Part shown: positions 22,052 to 26,833 of the stretch, one piece after another | How the letters are laid out: every line of letters begins with the position of its first letter | Position numbering within the stretch: the stretch's first letter is position 1 | Assembly: GCA_041591915.1 (NCBI GenBank) | Contig: JBFHRB010000010.1 | Coordinates: 1 to 26,833, forward strand | Length of the DNA: 26,833 bases | From: JBFHRB01 sp041591915 | Lineage (GTDB): Bacteria > Actinomycetota > Nitriliruptoria > Nitriliruptorales > Nitriliruptoraceae | Reading direction: 5' to 3' | Notes under the pieces: model-generated | What the model was told of the DNA's origin: nothing | Database searches by the model: none | Seen by the model: only the letters and a program-made list of their open reading frames with translations | Made by a program: the position numbers and the translations under genes

Positions 22052-23382
22052 CCGCGGCGCCGACCCACCCAGACGTGGCTCGCGAACAGGTCCGCGAGCT
22101 CCTCGCGCGCCGCAGACGGCGGACGCTGGGACTCGTCCGTCCGCTGACGGACGAGGAGCTGCGCACGCAGTACCTCGACTTCCTCAGCCCACTCGTGTGG
22201 GACGTCGGCCACATCGGCAACTTCGAGGAGCTGTGGTTGCTGCGCAACGTCGACGGACGACCACCGTCGGACGAGCGACTCGACCACCTCTACAACGCGT
22301 TCGAGAACCCGCGAGGCGTGCGCGGCGAGCTCGAGATCCTGCCCCGCGAGCCGGCGCTGCAGTACCTGGCCGACGTGCGGGGCGAGGTCATGGCCCTGCT
22401 CGACCGGGTGGAGCTCGACCCGAACGAGCCGCTGCTGCAGGACGGGTACGTCTACCGGATGATCAGCCAGCACGAGGCGCAGCACCAGGAGACCATGCTG
22501 CAACTCCTCGACATCCGAACGGACCTCGCCCCGCACGCATACGAGCTGGACCCGCGCCCGAGGTCGACGCGCGCCGTCGACGACAGCGAGCGCGTCACCG
22601 TGCCGGGTGGCAGCTTCCTGCTCGGTACGACCGACCGCGCCTCGGCCTACGACAACGAGCGGCCGCAGCACGAGGTCGAGGTCGCCGCCTTCGCGATGGA
22701 CCGCTACCCGGTCAGCAACCGTCGCTACGCGGCCTTCGTGGCCGACGGCGGCTACGCGCGACCGGAGCTGTGGTCAGAAGGTGGCCGAGCGTGGCTCGCC
22801 GAGGCGGGGCACGAGTCGCCACAGGGCTGGATGCCCGACGGTGACGGCGGGTGGAGCGTGCGCCGGATGGGCCACGTCCTCCCGCTCGACCCACAGGAGG
22901 TGCTCCAGCACGTCTCCTACTGGGAGGCCGAGGCGTTCTGCGCCTGGGCCGGCGGCCGACTGCCCACCGAGCACGAATGGGAGAAGGCGGCGACATGGGA
23001 CCCGGCCACGGCCTCGAAGCGGGTGTTCCCGTGGGGTGACAGCCCGACCTTCGACCGCCGTGCCAACGTCGGGCTTCGCCACCTGCGCCCGTCGCGCGTC
23101 GGCGCGTACCCCGACGGTGCCTCGGCCTACGGCATCGAGCAGCTCGTCGGTGACGTCTACGCCTGGACCTCGAGCGACTTCGTCGGCTACCCGGGCTTCA
23201 ACGCCTTCCCCTACCCCGAGTACAGCGAGGTCTTCTTCGGCGGCGACTACAAGGTCTTGCGCGGGGCCTCGTGGGCGATCGACGACGCGGTCGTGCGTGG
23301 CACGTACCGCAACTGGGACCACCCCAAGCGCCGCCAGATCTTCGCCGGTGTCCGCGTGGCCTACGACGTGTCGGAGGGCTGA
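22048..23382 (+). CDS. egtB: Ergothioneine sulfoxide synthase EgtB
   Basis: This iron enzyme uses oxygen to couple gamma-glutamylcysteine to hercynine. The 444-residue protein has an N-terminal DinB-like domain with the 3-His iron site H55 (WDVGHIGNFEE), H142 and H146 (QHEAQHQETML), then a formylglycine-generating-enzyme-type domain from about 183 (VTVPGGSFLLGTT) to the end (LRGASWAIDDAVVRGTYRNW, FAGVRVAYD). Arg residues at about 89 and 92 (NPRGVRGE) lie where EgtB holds gamma-glutamylcysteine. The ATG at 22048 overlaps the egtA stop. A longer upstream frame inside egtA is rejected. The three-His pattern plus egtC downstream fits the gamma-glutamylcysteine-using EgtB rather than the cysteine-using type. 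Confidence 0.95.
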   Translation: MTAAPTHPDVAREQVRELLARRRRRTLGLVRPLTDEELRTQYLDFLSPLVWDVGHIGNFEELWLLRNVDGRPPSDERLDHLYNAFENPRGVRGELEILPREPALQYLADVRGEVMALLDRVELDPNEPLLQDGYVYRMISQHEAQHQETMLQLLDIRTDLAPHAYELDPRPRSTRAVDDSERVTVPGGSFLLGTTDRASAYDNERPQHEVEVAAFAMDRYPVSNRRYAAFVADGGYARPELWSEGGRAWLAEAGHESPQGWMPDGDGGWSVRRMGHVLPLDPQEVLQHVSYWEAEAFCAWAGGRLPTEHEWEKAATWDPATASKRVFPWGDSPTFDRRANVGLRHLRPSRVGAYPDGASAYGIEQLVGDVYAWTSSDFVGYPGFNAFPYPEYSEVFFGGDYKVLRGASWAIDDAVVRGTYRNWDHPKRRQIFAGVRVAYDVSEG

Positions 23383-23385
23383 GTC

Positions 23386-24189
23386 ATGTGCCGTCTCGCC
23401 GCCTACCTCGGACCGCCTGCGCCACTGTCGACCCTGCTGTACGACGGCGAGCACAGCCTGTACCACCAGGCCTATCAGCCGCGCGAGATGTTGCACGCGA
23501 CCGTGAACGTCGACGGGACCGGTGTCGTGTGGTGGCCCGACGACGTGCCACCGGGTGATGCGCCGCTTCGCTACGTGACCGCACAGACCCCGTGGGCGGA
23601 CACGAACCTCGTCGCCCTCGCCCCTCGCCTGCGCGCACGCCTGATGATCGCCGCCGTCCGAGCGGCGAGCCCCGGCATCCCGTACGGCCTCGGCCAGGTC
23701 GCGCCCTTCGCCTACGAGCACCTCGCCTTCTCCCACAACGGGTGGCTGGGCGGTTTCCGCAAGGGCACCGGCCGGGAGCTGGCCGAGCGACTGCCGGCCG
23801 ACCTCTATGGCGCGATGGAGGCCGTCTCGGACTCCATCGTGGTGTTCAAGACCTTCATCAAGCACCTCCGCGCCGGGGCCGACAACGAGCTGCGGCCCGC
23901 GCTGCAGGCCACGCTCGACGAGGTCATCGAGGTGATGCGACGCGCCGGCGAGGCCGCGACGCTCAACCTCGTGGTCAGCGACGGGGACCGCATCGTGGCC
24001 AGCCGGCTGTCCTTCGGCGAGCGCCACAACAGCCTTTACGTACTGTCAGGGTCCGAGCACCACCCGGACGCGCTCGTCCTCGCGTCGGAGCCACTCGACG
24101 ACGACCCCGCCTGGTGGCCGGTGCCCGCCGGGCACACCGTGACGCTGACACCTGAAGGCGCCGAGACGACGCCTCTCGACCTGACCTGA
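23386..24189 (+). CDS. egtC: Gamma-glutamyl hercynylcysteine sulfoxide hydrolase EgtC
   Basis: This class II glutamine-amidotransferase-fold enzyme removes the glutamate from the EgtB product. It starts MCRLAAYLG, with Cys2 the N-terminal nucleophile once Met is removed. The fold markers VRAASPGIPYGLGQVAPF and FSHNGWLGGF (HNG at 117-119) follow. The length, 267 residues, is close to mycobacterial EgtC. The ATG at 23386 has GGAGGG 7 bases upstream, inside the last codons of egtB, and lies 3 bases after its stop. Position between egtB and egtD supports the call over a generic amidotransferase. Confidence 0.94.
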   Translation: MCRLAAYLGPPAPLSTLLYDGEHSLYHQAYQPREMLHATVNVDGTGVVWWPDDVPPGDAPLRYVTAQTPWADTNLVALAPRLRARLMIAAVRAASPGIPYGLGQVAPFAYEHLAFSHNGWLGGFRKGTGRELAERLPADLYGAMEAVSDSIVVFKTFIKHLRAGADNELRPALQATLDEVIEVMRRAGEAATLNLVVSDGDRIVASRLSFGERHNSLYVLSGSEHHPDALVLASEPLDDDPAWWPVPAGHTVTLTPEGAETTPLDLT

Positions 24190-24204
24190 CCCGGAGCCCC
24201 CACC

Positions 24205-25176
24205 GTGTCCGAGACCATGATCGAGCGCATCTCGACGCCGGCCGACATCGCCGAGGAGATGGCACGTGACGTCCGCGAGGGACTCACGCAGCCCCAGAAG
24301 AGCCTGCCTCCGAAGTACTTCTACGACGAGCGCGGCTCGGAGCTGTTCGAGGAGATCACCCGCCTCGACGAGTACTACCTCACCCGAGCCGAGACGGAGA
24401 TCCTCGAGGATCAGGCCGGGGCGCTGATCGACCGGGTCCGGCCGGAGGAGATCGTCGAGCTCGGTTCCGGCTCGTCCCGCAAGACGCGCCTGCTCCTGGA
24501 GGCCATGCACGACGCAGGGACGGGCGACCGCTACACGCCGCTCGACGTGAGCGAGGGAGCGCTGCGATCGGCATGCAGCGACCTCATCGCGGACTACGAC
24601 TGGCTCGTCTTCGACGGCATCCTCGGCGACTTCCACACCGACCTCCCGCGCGTGCCCCGACACGGTCGTCGACTCGTCGCGTTCCTGGGCTCGACGATCG
24701 GGAACTTCGACCCGGAGGGACGAACGGTGCTGCTGAAGGACGTCGCCACCATGCTCGAAGGCGGCGATCGCTTCCTGCTTGGCGCCGATCTCGACAAGGA
24801 TCCCGACGTCCTGGTGGCTGCGTACGACGACGCCAGGGGAGTCACGGCGGAGTTCAACCGCAACATGCTCCGCGTCGTCAACAACGTGCTGGGGTCGGAC
24901 TTCGATCCCGCCCGGTTCGCACACGAAGCCCGCTACGAGGGCCGCTGGCCGAGGATCGAGATGCACCTGCGCGCCACCGAGCCCATGCGCGTCACGTTCC
25001 CTACGCTGGGCCTCGCGGTCTCCTTCGAGGAGGGGGAGACGCTGCACACGGAGATCTCGAGCAAGTTCACGCGTGAGATGATCGAGGCGGAGCTCGAGGC
25101 CGCAGGGCTGGTCATGGAGGCGTTCCTCATGGACACGCAGGGACGGTTCTCCCTGACCCTCGCAGGGAAGGCGTAA
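24205..25176 (+). CDS. egtD: L-histidine N-alpha-methyltransferase EgtD
   Basis: EgtD trimethylates histidine to hercynine with three S-adenosylmethionine. The 323-residue protein keeps the active-site set known from the mycobacterial enzyme, each shifted by one: Y40, Y57, N167 in FLGSTIGNF, M253, E283 and S285 in TEISSKF. The SAM-binding strand IVELGSGSSRKTRLLL is at about 83-98. The GTG at 24205 has GGAG 8 bases upstream; an ATG four codons later is a weaker alternative. It follows egtC by 15 bases. EgtE, the C-S lyase expected last in the pathway, is not downstream; an SRPBCC protein and ahcY come instead. Confidence 0.95.
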   Translation: MSETMIERISTPADIAEEMARDVREGLTQPQKSLPPKYFYDERGSELFEEITRLDEYYLTRAETEILEDQAGALIDRVRPEEIVELGSGSSRKTRLLLEAMHDAGTGDRYTPLDVSEGALRSACSDLIADYDWLVFDGILGDFHTDLPRVPRHGRRLVAFLGSTIGNFDPEGRTVLLKDVATMLEGGDRFLLGADLDKDPDVLVAAYDDARGVTAEFNRNMLRVVNNVLGSDFDPARFAHEARYEGRWPRIEMHLRATEPMRVTFPTLGLAVSFEEGETLHTEISSKFTREMIEAELEAAGLVMEAFLMDTQGRFSLTLAGKA

Positions 25177-25180
25177 CGGC

Positions 25181-25630
25181 ATGGCAGTGAACGTCGAGAG
25201 CGGGGTCGAGAAGGAGCGGCGGATCCACGCCGACGTGGCCACGGTCTGGGAGCACGTGTCGGACATCGCGACCCTCGGTGAGCTGATCCCCGGCGTCGAC
25301 GCGATCGAGCCCGACGGCGACCACTGGCGTTGGCGCATCGCCGAGCAGCAGGCCCTCGGCTACTCGTTCTCCCCGAAGTTCTCGACGGACTTCGACGCCG
25401 ACGAGGACACCCACGTCGTGCACTTCCGCCAGCTCAACGGCTCGGGCGGTGGCGCGATCCGGCTCACCGGCGACGGTGACGGGACCAACGCGCACGTCGG
25501 CCTCTCACTCAGCATGGAACTGGGCATCCCGAAGCTCCTCCGAGGGGCGGCGCGGAGCCTGCTCCACGACCGACTGAGCGACATGGTCGGGGGGTTCCTC
25601 GAAGCGCTGGACGAGCGCGTCAGGGCCTGA
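25181..25630 (+). CDS. SRPBCC-fold protein
   Basis: The 149-residue protein has the small SRPBCC layout: KERRIHADVATVWEHVSDI, ELIPGVDAIEPDGDHWRW, a run of central strands (THVVHFRQLNG) and a long C-terminal helix (DMVGGFLEALDERVRA). It resembles the CoxG-like or polyketide-cyclase-like group; the ligand is unknown. The ATG at 25181 lies 4 bases after the egtD stop with GGGAAGG 9 bases upstream, so it is probably the last gene of the egt operon. Whether it matters for ergothioneine is not known; it occupies the place where egtE might be expected but cannot be a PLP enzyme. Confidence 0.83.
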   Translation: MAVNVESGVEKERRIHADVATVWEHVSDIATLGELIPGVDAIEPDGDHWRWRIAEQQALGYSFSPKFSTDFDADEDTHVVHFRQLNGSGGGAIRLTGDGDGTNAHVGLSLSMELGIPKLLRGAARSLLHDRLSDMVGGFLEALDERVRA

Positions 25631-25664
25631 CCCAACCGCGACGGCGCCCTGCGACGAACGCACG

Positions 25665-25697
25665 TTGAGAGGCCGAGGGGCGGGCGACCGCTACCCT
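25665..25697 (+). promoter_or_regulatory. Candidate ahcY promoter
   Basis: TTGAGA at 25665-25670 and TACCCT at 25692-25697 are separated by 21 bases, longer than the usual 17. The -10 matches the recurring box of the window. The transcript would start near 25704 with a leader of about 145 bases. Confidence 0.4.
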
Positions 25698-25710
25698 CGA
25701 CCTCAGGCAA

Positions 25711-25730
25711 GCGGGCGCCTGTGCGCCCGC
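25711..25730 (+). repeat. Hairpin in the ahcY leader, 8-bp perfect stem
   Basis: GCGGGCGC and GCGCCCGC pair perfectly around the loop CTGT. It lies just after the predicted transcription start. No T-run follows. Confidence 0.6.
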
Positions 25731-25766
25731 GGGGCCATCGCCCAGGACGAGTCCGTCCCTTCCGCC

Positions 25767-25785
25767 ACCCGGCCGACGGCCGGGT
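25767..25785 (+). repeat. Second hairpin in the ahcY leader, 8-bp perfect stem
   Basis: ACCCGGCC and GGCCGGGT pair perfectly around a 3-base loop, GAC. A smaller hairpin (GGACG/CGTCC, 25745-25758) lies between the two large ones. Together they make a structured leader that ends about 60 bases before the start codon. Confidence 0.6.
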
Positions 25786-25848
25786 CGCACCCACCGCGTG
25801 CACCGACGTGACCGGCCAGCCGCCGGCAACCTGGGAGGACCTTCTCTC

Positions 25849-26833
25849 GTGACTGACTTCAACGACTACAAGATCAAGGACATCGCCCTCGCTGCGTGGG
25901 GCCGAGCCGAGATCGGCATGGCCGAGAAGGAGATGCCCGGCCTCATGGCGCTGCGCGAGCGCTACGGCGCCGAGAAGCCCCTCGAGGGGGCGCGCATCGC
26001 CGGCTGTCTCCACATGACGATCCAGACCGCGGTGCTCATCCAGACCCTCGAGGAGCTGGGTGCATCGGTTCGCTGGTCGAGCTGCAACATCTTCTCCACG
26101 CAGGACCACGCGGCTGCGGCCGTCGCCGACAACGGCACCCCGGTCTTCGCCTGGAAGGGTGAGACCGAGGACGAGTACGAGTGGTGCATCGAGCAGACGC
26201 TGCGGTGGCCCGACGGGTCCGGACCCAACATCCTGCTCGACGACGGTGGTGATCTCACCAACATCGTCCACGACCGCTACCCGGACCTCATCCCCGAGAT
26301 CAAGGGCGTGTCGGAGGAGACGACGACGGGCGTGCACGCGCTGCACATGCGCCAGAAGGCCGGCAAGCTCCTCATGCCCGCCATCAACGTCAACGACTCC
26401 GTCACCAAGTCCAAGTTCGACAACCTCTACGGCTGCCGCGAATCCCTCATCGACGGCATCAAGCGGGCGACCGACGTCATGATCGCCGGCAAGGTCTGCC
26501 TCGTCGCCGGATACGGCGACGTCGGCAAGGGCTGTGCCCAGGCGCTGCGGGGGATGGGCGCGACGGTGGTCGTCACCGAGATCGACCCGATCAACGCCCT
26601 GCAGGCGGCCATGGAGGGCTACCGCGTGGTCACGATCGACGACGTGGTCGGCGACGTCGACATCTTCGTGACGGCGACGGGCTGCGACGACGTCATCACC
26701 GAGGACCACGTCCTGCAGATGAAGGACCAGGCCATCGTCTGCAACATCGGCCACTTCGACACCGAGATCCAGACGGCCGCGCTGCGCAAGTACGAGTGGG
26801 AGAACGTGAAGCCCCAGGTCGACCTGGTCCACC
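25849..26833 (+). CDS. ahcY: Adenosylhomocysteinase, 3' end cut by the window
   Basis: The enzyme splits S-adenosylhomocysteine to adenosine and homocysteine with bound NAD. 328 codons are visible: the N-terminal KDIALAAWGRAEIGMAEKEM, RIAGCLHMTIQTAVLIQTL, WSSCNIFSTQDHAAAAV, the substrate-site KFDNLYGCRESLIDGIKRAT and the NAD-binding VAGYGDVGKGCAQALRG, then TATGCDDVI and NIGHFDTEI. No stop occurs before the right edge, and roughly 100-150 more residues are expected. The GTG at 25849 has GGGAGG 10 bases upstream. It has its own hairpin-rich leader and promoter-like boxes, so it is probably transcribed separately from the egt operon, whose EgtD produces its substrate. Confidence 0.97.
   Translation, partial: MTDFNDYKIKDIALAAWGRAEIGMAEKEMPGLMALRERYGAEKPLEGARIAGCLHMTIQTAVLIQTLEELGASVRWSSCNIFSTQDHAAAAVADNGTPVFAWKGETEDEYEWCIEQTLRWPDGSGPNILLDDGGDLTNIVHDRYPDLIPEIKGVSEETTTGVHALHMRQKAGKLLMPAINVNDSVTKSKFDNLYGCRESLIDGIKRATDVMIAGKVCLVAGYGDVGKGCAQALRGMGATVVVTEIDPINALQAAMEGYRVVTIDDVVGDVDIFVTATGCDDVITEDHVLQMKDQAIVCNIGHFDTEIQTAALRKYEWENVKPQVDLVH

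Noticed and set aside
25671..25730. S-adenosylhomocysteine riboswitch before ahcY
   Set aside because: CCGAGGGGCG resembles the start of the motif, but the matching 3' segment (AGGCTCGG type) and the closing stem are absent. Kept only as a structured leader of unknown type.

Overview
The window is about 26.8 kb of very GC-rich bacterial DNA that is coding almost from end to end. Genes are short-spaced, often overlap by 1-4 bases and frequently start with GTG. The content points to an actinobacterium (Actinomycetota): an ergothioneine cluster (egtA-egtB-egtC-egtD), a DUF4193 zinc-ribbon protein, the clpS-DUF2017 pair, a luciferase-like (F420-type) oxidoreductase, and apolipoprotein N-acyltransferase next to a polyprenol-phosphate mannose synthase. 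The base composition and several family-level oddities would fit an early-branching class such as Nitriliruptoria, but that is a guess. No phage, insertion sequence, integrase, CRISPR array or replication origin was seen, so this looks like core chromosome.

Layout. (1) 1-3184: a divergent gene runs off the left end, followed by a four-gene unit of M24 aminopeptidase, GNAT acetyltransferase, acyl-CoA dehydrogenase and a small membrane protein. (2) 3290-5982: a 3,5-diaminohexanoate dehydrogenase-like enzyme overlaps a metal-dependent amidohydrolase. (3) 5983-6391: a 409-bp gap rich in strong inverted repeats. (4) 6392-9122: DUF4193, lnt and ppm1-like genes, all overlapping. (5) 9188-10563: tRNA-Glu(TTC), an unrecognised 156-residue protein and a HisN-type phosphatase. 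(6) 10609-12768: a RecB-type nuclease with Fe-S cysteines, then an SRPBCC protein, a coiled-coil protein and a ParS/MbcA-like domain protein. (7) 12927-15052: a cold-shock-like protein, clpS, DUF2017 and an LLM oxidoreductase. (8) 15049-16689 on the minus strand: murJ. (9) 16883-18289: a secreted subtilase. (10) 18286-19757 on the minus strand: a membrane protein and a 5'-3' exonuclease. (11) 19839-25630: aat, then egtA-egtB-egtC-egtD and a second SRPBCC protein. (12) 25849 to the end: ahcY, truncated by the window, behind a hairpin-rich leader.

How the parts connect. EgtA makes gamma-glutamylcysteine. EgtD trimethylates histidine using three S-adenosylmethionine. EgtB joins the two with oxygen, and EgtC removes glutamate. 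The C-S lyase EgtE is not in the window. AhcY would recycle the S-adenosylhomocysteine that EgtD releases. ClpS and Aat are two parts of the bacterial N-degron pathway. Lnt and Ppm1 act on lipoproteins and on glycosylation precursors at the membrane, and MurJ flips lipid II.

The most unusual points are: conserved reading frames that appear to start at CTG (the ppm1-like gene and probably the diaminohexanoate dehydrogenase-like gene), the structured gap at 5983-6391, a structured ahcY leader, a subtilase with no room for a propeptide, a toxin-less ParS/MbcA-like protein beside a coiled-coil protein, and a recurring -10 box (TA followed by two G/C bases, then usually CT). No clearly new multi-gene system was identified.
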